This document shows, one piece after another, positions 9,140 to 17,983 of a stretch of DNA of 64,000 nucleotides. The DNA is from Acetobacteraceae bacterium B3987. Its GTDB lineage: Bacteria; Pseudomonadota; Alphaproteobacteria; Acetobacterales; Acetobacteraceae. The DNA is taken from NCBI GenBank assembly GCA_026537415.1, contig JAFNMF010000001.1, forward strand, positions 1,047,066-1,111,065, written 5' to 3'. The notes under the pieces were generated by a model. That model saw only the letters and a list, made by a program, of their open reading frames with translations. It made no database searches and was not told the origin of the DNA. Position 1 is the first letter of the stretch; every line of letters begins with the position of its first letter. The translations under genes were made by a program, and so were the position numbers.

Positions 9140-10211
9140 GTCCGGCGTCTGTTTTCTTTTCGTGATTCTGCGGGATGAGTTGATTCCGTTCCGGTAGGCC
9201 TGCTGCTCGGCCTGCCTCAAGGATGGAAGACTGCATCCAGAGTTTAGAAGAAAATGGAAAAGATGTCCGGTTTTGTCCAGTCTCTTCGTGCGACTCACAC
9301 ATGGAGGCAGAGGAAACTGTTGTAATTTCTTCCCACAAGGCAGAGGCCCGGCCTACGCCATAATCTTCCAACCGGAAGGGGCGGGCATGTTTCAGTTCCT
9401 CAATGCAATGAGGATGGTTGATGAACCATGAGAGAAGGAAGACGGGGACGAGGGGTGTTAATGGCCCATCCCCTATCAGGAGCTGCCCTTGTGGATGGTA
9501 GAAGAGCGGGGCAGGGGCTGTCTGGGATTCGCCACTTCCTGTTGGCGTGGACCAGAAGAGGTAGAAGGTTTGCCCGTTCCTTTCATCGCTGAAGCGACAG
9601 GCCACGCCTCTCTCCATCGGCATGGTCAGTTCGGCTCGTACGATGCGGCCACTGAAAGGTGAATAGGTCAGTGTATGGGGGCCGGCAGGGCGGGTTTCCA
9701 GCAGCGTTTTGATAAGTTCGGGGGAAAAGGGCTTCGAACTTTCCTCAGCATCATCGCTCTCCGGCGGTGTGCTGTCCTGTTCCAGCAGAACAGCAGATGG
9801 CAGGAGGCGTAGCTCTGTGCTGACAGTGCGGAACCAGAGGCCGAGCAGCTGGAGGCAGGCCGTATGAGGAAGGCGGGCCAGCGGGGCTAGAGCCTCATGT
9901 GGGAAGCTGGCTTCTTCTGGCAGAGGTGTTACCTTACCCAGCAACGTTGTGCTGAGCCGGTGGAGAGGCGGGGTGATGGCCTCCATGACCCGGCTGCTCC
10001 AATGGGTATCCAGTGCCAGAGCATGGCAGGCAAGGAGGTCACCATCCGGGGAGAGCCACCAGCAGACGTCCTGCCCTGTCTGTTCATGATGGAGAATCAG
10101 GACGTCCAGCCCCGCAGGGGCCCAATGTCGCCCGAGGAGATGCCAGCCGGGGTAGAGCTGCCGGATCGGCTGCCCATCCCGCCGGAGAGATGCTGGCAAT
10201 CCTGCTGTCAT
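9117..10211 (-). CDS. hypothetical protein, 364 aa, in the hslO operon
   Basis: No family recognised. The protein is soluble by inspection, without a signal peptide or membrane helix. It is rich in Trp, His, Pro and Leu, with an acidic linker PPESDDAEESSKPF near residues 150-163 and a charged, His-rich C-terminus. The segment LTYSPFSGRIVRAEL (about 183-197) looks like a folded beta region. Its start overlaps the hslO stop by four bases (ATGA), so translation is coupled, and the lipoprotein gene overlaps its end. The codon use resembles its neighbours, so it appears to be a resident gene rather than a recent import. Confidence 0.75.
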   Translation of the reverse strand: MTAGLPASLRRDGQPIRQLYPGWHLLGRHWAPAGLDVLILHHEQTGQDVCWWLSPDGDLLACHALALDTHWSSRVMEAITPPLHRLSTTLLGKVTPLPEEASFPHEALAPLARLPHTACLQLLGLWFRTVSTELRLLPSAVLLEQDSTPPESDDAEESSKPFSPELIKTLLETRPAGPHTLTYSPFSGRIVRAELTMPMERGVACRFSDERNGQTFYLFWSTPTGSGESQTAPAPLFYHPQGQLLIGDGPLTPLVPVFLLSWFINHPHCIEELKHARPFRLEDYGVGRASALWEEITTVSSASMCESHEETGQNRTSFPFSSKLWMQSSILEAGRAAGLPERNQLIPQNHEKKTDAGHENHDES

Positions 10212-11176
10212 GGTGCGCCAGCGTTACCTTTTTCCGCATTATCGGGCAGGCTGTCCCGGTTGAAGGTAAAGGCGGTGTTGCAGAAATGACATTCCATGGA
10301 GATCACGCCATCTTGGGCCATATGGTCGAGATCATCCTTGCTGAAGCGTTCCAGCACACCTTGAAGGCGGGTTCGGCTGCACCGGCAGCCGAAGGAAAGC
10401 GGTCTGGCTGGGGCCAGTTCCACACCCAGCGTACCGAACAGACGGTTGATGAGTGTGGCAGGTGAGAGGTTCGGGTCGAACAGTTCATCTGCCTTGAGGG
10501 TCTGCCCAAAGGTGCAGGCCGTTTCCCATAGGTCCTGAATGGTGGCGTCAGCGGGTTTATGGTCATCATTGCCCGCAATAGGGGTGCTATCTGGCAGACG
10601 TTCCAGCACCAGAGCCCCAGCCTGCCAACCTGCTTCCGTATGGCGGGAGAAGAGGTGGATGGCGCAATCATGCTGTTCGCTGGTCTGGAAGTAATGTTCG
10701 GCCATGTTAGCCAGATTGGGGCCTTCCAGCCTGACAATACCCTGATAGCGGTCAGTATCCGGCCCCTGATCTACCGTGAAGGCCATATACCCCTTGCCCA
10801 GCAGCCCGGAGGCATCTTCTGGCAGAGGGAGGGTGTAATCTTCAGCCATGCGGGCGGTAAAGCGTAACTCGCCTGTGTCTGTGCAGTCGGCCAGAAACAG
10901 GGAGACAGGCCCGTCCCCTTTGACCTGAAGGGAGAAGGAGCCCTTGAATTTGAGGGCCGTTGCCATGGCTGCCACAAGGGCCAGAGCCTGCCCACCAAGA
11001 AGGCGCACAGGTTCCGGCAATTCATCATGGCGAGAGAGAATGGCACCGGCAAGCGGGCCAAGCGTAATCAGCCGCCCTCGCACCGGTACATGGCCGAGAT
11101 GGAACGGTGTAATGGCATGAGCGACTGTGAGGTCGGGTACGTCATGCGGGCGATGGGAGGTGGTGGTCTCTGTCAC
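10208..11176 (-). CDS. hslO: Hsp33 redox-regulated chaperone
   Basis: Holdase chaperone switched on by oxidation of zinc-binding cysteines. The protein has 322 residues, slightly longer than the usual 290-300. The C-terminal redox switch is visible as FGCRCSRTR (about 264-266) and ECHFCNTAF (about 296-299), the CxC and CxxC halves of the zinc site. The N-terminal region holds the expected GPLAGAILSRHDELPEPVRLLGGQALAL-type core in pieces around residues 38-65. It starts with GTG. It is the first gene of a three-gene run and follows argF on the same strand after a 72-base gap that holds a strong hairpin. Confidence 0.95.
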   Translation of the reverse strand: MTETTTSHRPHDVPDLTVAHAITPFHLGHVPVRGRLITLGPLAGAILSRHDELPEPVRLLGGQALALVAAMATALKFKGSFSLQVKGDGPVSLFLADCTDTGELRFTARMAEDYTLPLPEDASGLLGKGYMAFTVDQGPDTDRYQGIVRLEGPNLANMAEHYFQTSEQHDCAIHLFSRHTEAGWQAGALVLERLPDSTPIAGNDDHKPADATIQDLWETACTFGQTLKADELFDPNLSPATLINRLFGTLGVELAPARPLSFGCRCSRTRLQGVLERFSKDDLDHMAQDGVISMECHFCNTAFTFNRDSLPDNAEKGNAGAP

Positions 11177-11206
11177 CGGGGTGATTGTCCTCTCTGTCGG
11201 GCCTGC

Positions 11207-11240
11207 CCTGATGCCTCACCCTGCTGGAGGAGGCATCAGG
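11207..11240 (-). other. 10-bp stem-loop between argF and hslO
   Basis: CCTGATGCCT and AGGCATCAGG form a perfect 10-bp stem around a 14-base loop. On neither strand does a T-run follow, so it is not a standard intrinsic terminator. It could slow transcription, protect the argF 3' end or separate expression of argDF from hslO. Confidence 0.5.
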
Positions 11241-11248
11241 AGGAAGGG

Positions 11249-12217
11249 TCAACCCTGATAGGCTGAAAGGTCATCCTTTCCCATGCACCAGAGCAGGAGT
11301 CCCTTCTGGGCGTGCAGGCGATTTTCTGCTTCATCAAATACAACGGAGGCCGGGCTTTCGAACACGGCTTCGCTGACTTCCTCTCCTATATGGGCAGGCA
11401 GACAGTGCATGAACAGGGCCTGCGGTGAAGCCAGTGCCATGAGGGCTTCATCTACATGGTAAGGGCGGAAAATCTTGAGGCGTTTTTCCGCATCCTTGTC
11501 CCCCATGCTGACCCATGTATCCGTGATGACAGCATCCGCACCTTCTGCGGCCTCTTTGGGGTCGTGTGTCAGCCGGATGTCACCACCATTCTCCCGTGCC
11601 CAGTTTACGGCGGTTTCGGAGGGGGTGAACTCGCCTTCCGGTGTGGCCAGATGCAGGGAGAAGCCCAAACGGGCGGCCGCTTCAATCATGGAGGTGGCAA
11701 CATTGTTGCCATCGCCAATCCATGCGAGCTTTTTGCCAGCAATTGGACCACGATGTTCTTCAAAGGTGAGGATGTCGGCCAGAATCTGCACAGGGTGAGA
11801 GACGGGCGTCAGCCCGTTGATGACGGGCACGCTGCTCCAGCGGGCCAGTTCTCGCAGGTTGGCATCCGTGCCGGTACGCAGCGTGATGACATCCACGAAA
11901 CGGGAGAGGACACGGGCCGTATCAGCAATGGACTCACCACGACCCAGCTGCATCTCGGATGGGGACAGCACATTGACGGTCCCGCCAAGCTGTTTCATCC
12001 CGACTTCGAAAGAGACACGGGTGCGTGTGGAAGGGCGGGACATCATCAGTCCCAGCGCACGGCCTGCCAGAGGCAGACCGGGGCAGAGCGGGTGCTTACG
12101 GCCCTGCTGAAGGGCTTTAACCCGTGCGGCGAGCGTGAGAATGTGCCGCAGCGTCTCGGTGGAGTGATCCTTGATGTCAAGGAAGTGACGGGGCGATGAG
12201 GCCTTGATGGTGCTCAC
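11249..12217 (-). CDS. argF: ornithine carbamoyltransferase
   Basis: Makes citrulline from ornithine and carbamoyl phosphate, the sixth step of arginine synthesis, in the cytoplasm. The 322-residue length is typical. The carbamoyl phosphate motif SRPSTRTR lies near residues 56-63, with HPVQILADILT in the middle and the ornithine-site MHCLPAH near 265-271. A catabolic arcB role is less likely because argD sits immediately upstream, 11 bases away on the same strand, as in the alphaproteobacterial argDF operon. Confidence 0.97.
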   Translation of the reverse strand: MSTIKASSPRHFLDIKDHSTETLRHILTLAARVKALQQGRKHPLCPGLPLAGRALGLMMSRPSTRTRVSFEVGMKQLGGTVNVLSPSEMQLGRGESIADTARVLSRFVDVITLRTGTDANLRELARWSSVPVINGLTPVSHPVQILADILTFEEHRGPIAGKKLAWIGDGNNVATSMIEAAARLGFSLHLATPEGEFTPSETAVNWARENGGDIRLTHDPKEAAEGADAVITDTWVSMGDKDAEKRLKIFRPYHVDEALMALASPQALFMHCLPAHIGEEVSEAVFESPASVVFDEAENRLHAQKGLLLWCMGKDDLSAYQG

Positions 12218-12228
12218 GCAGGGTCTCC

Positions 12229-13404
12229 TTACTTGTTGGCAAGGGCGTGAGCGGCACGCCCGATGCGGGTGCAGGCTTCCTGACAGTCAGCCTCGGTTGC
12301 GATGAGGGGGGGGACCAGACGCAGCACATTATCCCCTGCGCCGATGGCCAGAAGGCCCTCGGCCATGACAGCTTCCAGCACTTCCCCGACAGGGATGCGG
12401 CAGCGTAGCCCCCGCATCAGCCCGATACCACGGGCTTCCTCAAAGATGGTTGGGTAGTCCGTCACGCATGTCTGGAGCATGGCCCCGAAGGCTTCACCGG
12501 TCTTGCGGACATGGTTCAGAAAACCGGGGGCCAGAATTTCCTTTAGCACGGCCAGTCCAGCGGAGCAGGCTAGTGGATTGCCGCCATAAGTAGTGCCGTG
12601 CGTGCCGGGTGTGAGGTGCTGGGCTAGCGTTTCCCGGGCTAGGACCGCTCCAAGCGGGAAGCCTCCCCCGATGCCTTTGGCGGAAGACACGACATCCGGC
12701 GTAATCCCTGCCTGTTCAAAGGCAAAGAGTGTGCCGGTACGGCCCATGCCGCTCTGCACTTCATCAATACCCAAATAGAGGCCTTTTTCATCGCACAGGG
12801 CACGCAGACCACGCAGGAAGGCAGGGTCTGCAACCCGGATGCCACTTTCGCCCTGCACGGGTTCAAGCAGGATGCCGGCTGTCCGGTCTGTCACGGCTGC
12901 CCGGACGGCTTCGATGTCATTGAAGGGCACATGGTCGAACCCATCTACCGGTGTCCCGAACCCTTCCAGATAAGCTGGATTGCCGGTGGCGGAGATGGTG
13001 GCTAGTGTCCGGCCATGAAAGGCATTGTTGAAGCAGATGATCCGTGTGCGTTCAGGGTGGCCATTCTTATATTGTGCCCGCCGGATCAGCTTGATGAGGC
13101 CCTCATTGGCCTCCGCTCCTGAATTGCAGAAGAGGACGGAATCCGCAAAGCTGTTGGCAACGAGAATATCTGCCAGAGCCTTGGCCTGCGGCACCTGATA
13201 GAGGTTGGAGACGTGGATGACCTTTTCCGCCTGCTCGGTGATGGCCTTTACAAGAGCTGGATGGCTGTGCCCGAGGGACGAAACGGCAATACCCGCCCCG
13301 AAGTCTAAATAACGTCGTCCATCTGTGCCGGTAAGCCAGAGGCCTTCGCCATGCTCAAAGGCGAGGTCAAAGCGTTTATAGTTCGGCATGATGGAGGCGA
13401 TCAT
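12229..13404 (-). CDS. argD: acetylornithine/succinyldiaminopimelate aminotransferase
   Basis: PLP-dependent class III aminotransferase (391 residues) that converts N-acetylglutamate semialdehyde to N-acetylornithine and can also serve lysine synthesis. Recognisable features are FGAGIAVSSLGHSHPAL near the N-terminus, FCNSGAEANEGLIKL for cofactor binding, FHGRTLATISATG, the acidic LGIDEVQSGMGRTG block and the PLP lysine in SSAKGIGGGFPLG near residue 240. It heads the argDF operon, with a sigma70-like promoter about 130 bases upstream. Confidence 0.97.
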   Translation of the reverse strand: MIASIMPNYKRFDLAFEHGEGLWLTGTDGRRYLDFGAGIAVSSLGHSHPALVKAITEQAEKVIHVSNLYQVPQAKALADILVANSFADSVLFCNSGAEANEGLIKLIRRAQYKNGHPERTRIICFNNAFHGRTLATISATGNPAYLEGFGTPVDGFDHVPFNDIEAVRAAVTDRTAGILLEPVQGESGIRVADPAFLRGLRALCDEKGLYLGIDEVQSGMGRTGTLFAFEQAGITPDVVSSAKGIGGGFPLGAVLARETLAQHLTPGTHGTTYGGNPLACSAGLAVLKEILAPGFLNHVRKTGEAFGAMLQTCVTDYPTIFEEARGIGLMRGLRCRIPVGEVLEAVMAEGLLAIGAGDNVLRLVPPLIATEADCQEACTRIGRAAHALANK

Positions 13405-13489
13405 TGTGGACGCGTTCCTGGTCTAAAAACTGACAACATGCAGCGTGCGTCCCGTTTGATGGTTTTTTCCATGCTTTCAACGGAAAACA

Positions 13490-13516
13490 CCCCTGTCTGG
13501 ATTTTCAGATCAGGGG
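13490..13516 (-). other. stem-loop in the argD 5' leader
   Basis: On the minus strand CCCCTG pairs with CAGGGG and, after one bulged A, TCTG pairs with CAGA. It lies between the predicted argD promoter and the argD start. The function is unknown. Confidence 0.4.
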
Positions 13517-13530
13517 GAGACTGCCAAGCT

Positions 13531-13559
13531 ATACTGCTTGCAGAAAGTAAAATCGTCAA
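13531..13559 (-). promoter_or_regulatory. candidate argDF promoter
   Basis: Minus strand TTGACG, 17-base spacer, CAGTAT. The -35 box is close to consensus and the -10 box is poor. Its position just after the hairpin that ends the convergently ordered upstream gene, and about 130 bases before argD, supports a role in argDF transcription. Confidence 0.45.
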
Positions 13560-13560
13560 A

Positions 13561-13576
13561 CCCTGTTTTTACAGGG
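13561..13576 (-). terminator. short hairpin after the D-aminopeptidase gene
   Basis: CCCTGT and ACAGGG form a 6-bp stem with an AAAA loop, about 50 bases past the D-aminopeptidase stop. Only TTT follows directly. The T's are the start of the TTGACG box of the next promoter. Confidence 0.4.
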
Positions 13577-13626
13577 AAGCAATGAAGGAGCCTTTATGAC
13601 ATGGCTTATGGTTTATGGAGCAGAGA

Positions 13627-15276
13627 TCACCCTGCTAACCGGTGATAGACGAGGTTCCGTGCCAGCCAACAGCTGATGCGTACCTGATGGATGCGCTTGT
13701 TCCGGCGTTCAAAGAGCAAGGTCCAGTCTCCGGGCGGCGTATGGTCGAGGGCACGGGGGCAGGGAAAGGCCCAAAGGTCCGGCCCCAAAGGGGTTAGCCG
13801 CTCCATCCGCCCAGTGCCTAGAAAACCAGAAAATCCCCCATGAAGCAGGCCGCCCTGACTGGTGATGACAAAGCGGGACCCGTCCAGTTCGTCACACTCA
13901 TAGGTTCCTACAAGGTCTGCTAGGTCAGGTTGGGGTGTGTCGGGGTAGGGGCGGAGCAAGACATGGCGGTTTTCCCCCGGTCGGCCCATGATGATGTGAG
14001 GGCCGGAAGGGCCATGTGCATTGGCCTGCATATGTTCGCCCTGAATGTAGCGGATACGAACATTTCCGGCCTCAGCAAGTTGAGGGGTGATGATGTCCAG
14101 TGTTTCTGGCAGCATGAGGTAGCGGAGCTGGAGTTTATTGTCCCCTATTGCTGTGATGCGGGCGGAAAGGCCGGTTTCTTCATCCAGCCAGAGGCCTTCC
14201 AGCGCATGAGGGGGTTGTTCCTTGCTGGGTAAGGTTTGTGGCTTGTCTGCCGGTGTTTCGTCTTCTCCTAGAAAGGCCCGGAACAGGCTTGCCGCTGCTT
14301 GTTGAGCCGGGGACATGTGGTTGAAGAGGACGATGACCGAGAGGCGCAGCGCAGCGCAGTGCAGCCTATGAGATCGCCACCCTCGCAGGGCACCGCCGTG
14401 AGCGGTGACGTCATGGCCTGCGATTTTCCCGTGCTGTAACCCAAAGCCGTAGGGGGCTTTGTGCCCGTTATCGAACTGCACAGGGCGGCTCATGCGGTTA
14501 TAGAGGCCATCGGGATCGTCACGTTGTTGGTCGATGAACTGCTCCCAAGCAATCATGTCATCTAGCGAGGCAGCCATTCCGGCATCGCCTGTCCAGTAGA
14601 TGTTATTACGGGCAGGCCAGTACCCGCCTTCTTGCGTGCCCTCATAGCCGGTCGTGCCATCGGGAAGGGCACTGGTTTCTGCGGCAAGGATGGCCCGTTT
14701 CATGTTGGCTTTGTCGAACACATGCTGTTGTAGGAGTTCGGCAAAGCTCAATCCGCTTTCGTCTTCCATGGCTTCGGAAATCAGGCGGAAATTCTGATTG
14801 ACGTAGGAATAGGAGGTGCCGGGAAGAAATTGAAGGGAGCGTGTTCCAGCGATGACACGTTCGGAATCTGATGGGCTGAATGTGCCTTCAATGGCGGCAC
14901 CATGCAGCATGGCAACGGCCCAATAGTCCCGTAGGCCGGATTGGTTATGGGCCAGCTGCGTGACGGTCGGCGGGTCAGATCGCAGATGGGGTAGGCGTTT
15001 TTGAATGTAAGGAGCGAGGATTTCGGGATCGGTGTAGCGGTCTAGTAGGGTTGCACAGGTGAACTGTTTGGTAATGGAACAGATGCGAAACAGGCTGGAG
15101 GCTGTAAAAGGCAGGCGACGTTCTAGAGAGGCATAGCCCCAGCAATGTTGGGCGATCACCTTGCCCTCATGTAGGATTGCCATAGCCCCGCCGGGCCCGG
15201 GATAACGCTCTGCTACGGCGTGCATTTCGGCCTGTATGTGCCCGCTTCCGGGCCGGGTGGAGCGTTGTGCGTGCAT
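13627..15276 (-). CDS. serine hydrolase of the D-aminopeptidase (S12, DAP-like) family
   Basis: Beta-lactamase-fold hydrolase that in characterised relatives removes N-terminal D-residues such as D-Ala from small peptides. The length is 549 residues, like the three-domain D-aminopeptidase of Ochrobactrum. Catalytic motifs are all visible: SxxK as SITK at 67-70, YxN as YSYVN near 155, and the HxG motif as HGG near 293. The region after about residue 340 would form the two C-terminal beta domains. I see no signal peptide, so a cytoplasmic role in peptidoglycan peptide recycling is a reasonable inference. It could also be a related penicillin-binding-like esterase. It is divergent from recX. Confidence 0.82.
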   Translation of the reverse strand: MHAQRSTRPGSGHIQAEMHAVAERYPGPGGAMAILHEGKVIAQHCWGYASLERRLPFTASSLFRICSITKQFTCATLLDRYTDPEILAPYIQKRLPHLRSDPPTVTQLAHNQSGLRDYWAVAMLHGAAIEGTFSPSDSERVIAGTRSLQFLPGTSYSYVNQNFRLISEAMEDESGLSFAELLQQHVFDKANMKRAILAAETSALPDGTTGYEGTQEGGYWPARNNIYWTGDAGMAASLDDMIAWEQFIDQQRDDPDGLYNRMSRPVQFDNGHKAPYGFGLQHGKIAGHDVTAHGGALRGWRSHRLHCAALRLSVIVLFNHMSPAQQAAASLFRAFLGEDETPADKPQTLPSKEQPPHALEGLWLDEETGLSARITAIGDNKLQLRYLMLPETLDIITPQLAEAGNVRIRYIQGEHMQANAHGPSGPHIIMGRPGENRHVLLRPYPDTPQPDLADLVGTYECDELDGSRFVITSQGGLLHGGFSGFLGTGRMERLTPLGPDLWAFPCPRALDHTPPGDWTLLFERRNKRIHQVRISCWLARNLVYHRLAG

Positions 15277-15316
15277 GGGAACTCACTGGCGGGTAAAATG
15301 ACAGAACCTGTTACCA

Positions 15317-15973
15317 GTGATGAAGAGTTTGCACGGGCAGGGCAAGAGTAAGTTATGGACTGATCGCATGGATGTTATCCCACCTTCACCAGATTATCAG
15401 AGCCTGAAAGAAGCGGCTTTGGCGCATCTGGCTCGGTTTGCCACTACCCGGCAGAGTCTACGGCAGATGTTGCAGCGGCGTATCCGTCGTTGGGGTATCC
15501 GGGCTATTCGGGCCGGTATGTTTGCCGAGGAGGTGGCTGCCCATGAGGAAGCTTGCCAGCCCCTGATCGAGCAGATTGCCGAAGAGATGGATCGTCTTGG
15601 TGCTGTGGATGACGCCGCCTTCTCCCGGTCCCGGTCCCGTAATCTGGCCCGTTCCGGTCGGTCCCGCCGGGCTGTGCAGGCGCATCTTCAGGGGAAGGGT
15701 GTTGATGGTGAGACGGCCCGTCAGGCTATGGATGAGAGTTTAGGGGAAGTGGGGGAGGAGCAGGCACATCAGGCTGAATTATCCGCTGCACTTATTCTGG
15801 CTCGCAAAAGAGCAGTCGGGCCATTTCATAGGCCCGACAGGCCGGAGAAAGAGCGCATGAAAGTACTGGCCATCTTCGCCCGTAATGGCTTCTCACAGGA
15901 TGTCGCAGAGAAGGCACTTGGCATGGAGCGGGACGAAGCGGAAGACCTCATTATTCAGTTCCGGTCCCTGTGA
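15317..15973 (+). CDS. recX: regulatory protein RecX family
   Basis: Small helical protein that binds and modulates RecA filaments. The frame opens with GTG at 15317, then ATG at 15320; a further in-frame ATG at 15368 may be the real start and would give 201 residues. The three-helix repeat pattern of RecX is seen in ALAHLARFATTRQSLRQML near the N-terminus and in ILARKRAVGPF followed by RMKVLAIFARNGFS near the C-terminus. Arg and Glu are abundant, as is usual. It is divergent from the D-aminopeptidase gene. recA is not in the window. Confidence 0.85.
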   Translation: MMKSLHGQGKSKLWTDRMDVIPPSPDYQSLKEAALAHLARFATTRQSLRQMLQRRIRRWGIRAIRAGMFAEEVAAHEEACQPLIEQIAEEMDRLGAVDDAAFSRSRSRNLARSGRSRRAVQAHLQGKGVDGETARQAMDESLGEVGEEQAHQAELSAALILARKRAVGPFHRPDRPEKERMKVLAIFARNGFSQDVAEKALGMERDEAEDLIIQFRSL

Positions 15974-16055
15974 TGGTGGAGCATTCAGGAACCAGATTCA
16001 GCCTTAATGGTCGGATAGGTTGCCTTCAGGGATTATGAGCAGTGCGAGGGGTGAC

Positions 16056-16547
16056 ATGCAGGGAAGCGGAGCTGTCGTAGTGGGGCAGTGGGGGGCGGCC
16101 CGCTGGAAGGTCGGGATTGTTTTGTTTGCTTGCCTTACTCTTGGAGCGTGCAGTTCGGTCGGATCGTATCATGGGCCGGTGCAATGTGCGCCGTACGCAC
16201 GGCAGGTGAGTGGTATCAATCTGCGTGGCCGGGCTGCCAGCTGGTGGTGGGAGGCAAGAGGTCATTATCAGCGCAGCCATAAGCCGCAGCCGGGGAGTGT
16301 GCTGGTCTTCCGGTCGAGTTCCCGTATTCCGGACGGACATGTCTCGGTCGTACGGCGCATCCGTACAAGGCGGTGGATAGAAGTGGATCATGCCAACTGG
16401 GTTGGCGGGCGGATTGAGCATGGCGTGCCAGTGGAGGATGTGTCTCCACGAGGGGATTGGTCATCCGTCCGGGTCTGGTGGGCTCCGGCTGGAAGTATGG
16501 GCAGCCGTGCATATCTGACCTATGGTTTTATCCTGCCAATGCGTTAG
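16056..16547 (+). CDS. CHAP-domain lipoprotein, probable peptidoglycan amidase
   Basis: Predicted secreted or lipid-anchored Cys-His amidase of 163 residues. ATG at 16056 is chosen because GAGGGGTGAC precedes it; the frame is open upstream to a TTG at 16020. A signal peptide with lipobox TLGAC follows. The CHAP catalytic residues are visible as the Cys in PVQCAPYAR, the His in DGHVSVVRR, and an Asn-containing VDHANW. Such small CHAP proteins are common in Acetobacteraceae and are inferred to cut peptide cross-links or act in wall remodelling. Confidence 0.8.
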   Translation: MQGSGAVVVGQWGAARWKVGIVLFACLTLGACSSVGSYHGPVQCAPYARQVSGINLRGRAASWWWEARGHYQRSHKPQPGSVLVFRSSSRIPDGHVSVVRRIRTRRWIEVDHANWVGGRIEHGVPVEDVSPRGDWSSVRVWWAPAGSMGSRAYLTYGFILPMR

Positions 16548-16648
16548 GATGCTCCCGAGATGAAAAGGGGCATGGCCTGAGGGGTTGCACAATCTGCACA
16601 CCCCTGCCACATGAAGAACGCCTCAACCTTATCAGGGAGTATGGTCCT

Positions 16649-16933
16649 ATGGGCAGCATGAGTCCGATTCACTGGATAATTCTTGCCGTTATTGTGCTGG
16701 TGCTGTTCGGTGGTGGCGGCAAGATCAGCAGCCTGATGGGCGATTTTGCCAAAGGGATCAAATCCTTCAAGAAGGGCATGGCCGAGGATGATCGGGACGG
16801 TGCCGCTCCGAAACCGGAAGATGAGCGTCTCTCTCCTCCGCAGGCCCAGCAGACCAGCCAGCAGCCGGGCACGACAGCGCATCAGCAGCAGGATGTCCGC
16901 ATGGCTGACGATGAGAGCCGTCATACTCACTGA
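16649..16933 (+). CDS. tatA: Sec-independent translocase subunit TatA
   Basis: Pore-forming component of the twin-arginine export system. Product of 94 residues beginning [12 protein letters not shown] single membrane helix (about residues 6-21) is followed by the family hinge [21 protein letters not shown], an amphipathic helix, and a polar tail rich in Gln, Pro and Asp. The start at 16649 has CAGGGAG ten bases upstream; Met at 16658 is also possible. No tatB or tatC is adjacent. The dehydrogenase small subunit at 7.3-8.1 kb is one likely cargo. Confidence 0.92.
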   Translation: MGSMSPIHWIILAVIVLVLFGGGGKISSLMGDFAKGIKSFKKGMAEDDRDGAAPKPEDERLSPPQAQQTSQQPGTTAHQQQDVRMADDESRHTH

Positions 16934-16980
16934 CCCGCACAGGATGGCCTTTCTGTACATGACGATCTGATAATGTCGCT

Positions 16981-17913
16981 ATGACTTTTTGCACAGACTG
17001 GCGGGCCGTGCCCCGTTCTTGCTGGGGAGCCGCTGTTGCTCTGGGAAATTTTGATGGTGTGCATCGTGGCCATGCCCATCTGCTCCAAAGCCTGAAGATG
17101 GCCCGTCCTGGCTGCCGGTTGGGGGTGCTGACTTTCGAGCCGCATCCCCGTTCCTTCTTCCGTCCGCAGGACCCGCCTTTCCGTCTCATGCGGCCGGAGG
17201 TGCGTGCTGCCGCTCTGAAAGAACAGGGTGTGAGCTGCATCGTGCAGGCGGATTTTGATGACGCTTTCTCCCATCTCGGGGCGGAGGCGTTCGTGCGGGA
17301 TGTGTTGATTGAGGGGCTGCATGTGGCTCATGTAGCCTGTGGAGCAGATTTTGCTTTCGGGCACCGGCGGGAAGGCGATGTTGCTTTTTTGGAGCAGCTT
17401 CTGGTCGAGCATGGTGTTGGTGTTAGTATTGTCCCACAGCTGGCGGATGCCGCCGGGCCTGTGTCTTCCAGCCGGATACGTCGTCTCCTTCAGGAAGGCT
17501 ATCCAGAAAAAGCAGCGGAACTTTTGGGGCGTAATTGGGCTATTACGGGAGAGGTCGTCAAAGGCGATCAACGGGGGCGGCTTTTGGGCTTCCCTACGGC
17601 AAATATTGCTCTGGGTGAGCATTTGGAGCCTGCCAGAGGTGTCTATGCCGTGCGGGTACAGATGCCGGATGGCCGGTTAATTCCCGGTGTGGCTAATCTT
17701 GGCCGTCGTCCGACTATCAATGACGGGCGGGAGAGCCGATTAGAAGCGCATCTATTCAATTTGGATGAGGACCTGTACGGCCAGATACTGGGTGTGGAGC
17801 TGGTGGCCCTATTGCGGGATGAAAAACGCTTTGCTTCCCTTGATGAACTAAAGGCCCAGATTGCCGCTGATGCGGCACAAGCGAAGCAAGTGCTTGGCAA
17901 GACAGGGGGTTGA
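16981..17913 (+). CDS. ribF: bifunctional riboflavin kinase / FAD synthetase
   Basis: Converts riboflavin to FMN and then to FAD. The 310-residue protein has the N-terminal nucleotidyltransferase domain with GNFDGVHRGH at 22-31 and SSSRIRRLL in the middle, then the C-terminal flavokinase domain with GRLLGFPTANI and GVANLGRRPT. It directly precedes ileS and lspA, the order found in many proteobacteria. FAD made here serves the GMC dehydrogenase, Dld and ThyX encoded nearby; that link is only by shared cofactor. Confidence 0.97.
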   Translation: MTFCTDWRAVPRSCWGAAVALGNFDGVHRGHAHLLQSLKMARPGCRLGVLTFEPHPRSFFRPQDPPFRLMRPEVRAAALKEQGVSCIVQADFDDAFSHLGAEAFVRDVLIEGLHVAHVACGADFAFGHRREGDVAFLEQLLVEHGVGVSIVPQLADAAGPVSSSRIRRLLQEGYPEKAAELLGRNWAITGEVVKGDQRGRLLGFPTANIALGEHLEPARGVYAVRVQMPDGRLIPGVANLGRRPTINDGRESRLEAHLFNLDEDLYGQILGVELVALLRDEKRFASLDELKAQIAADAAQAKQVLGKTGG

Positions 17914-17983
17914 CCGGGACGGTGCCCTCTCTCCATAAGTACAGGTATTTTTATTCCGTACTGAGAGCTGGCGCACCTATTCC

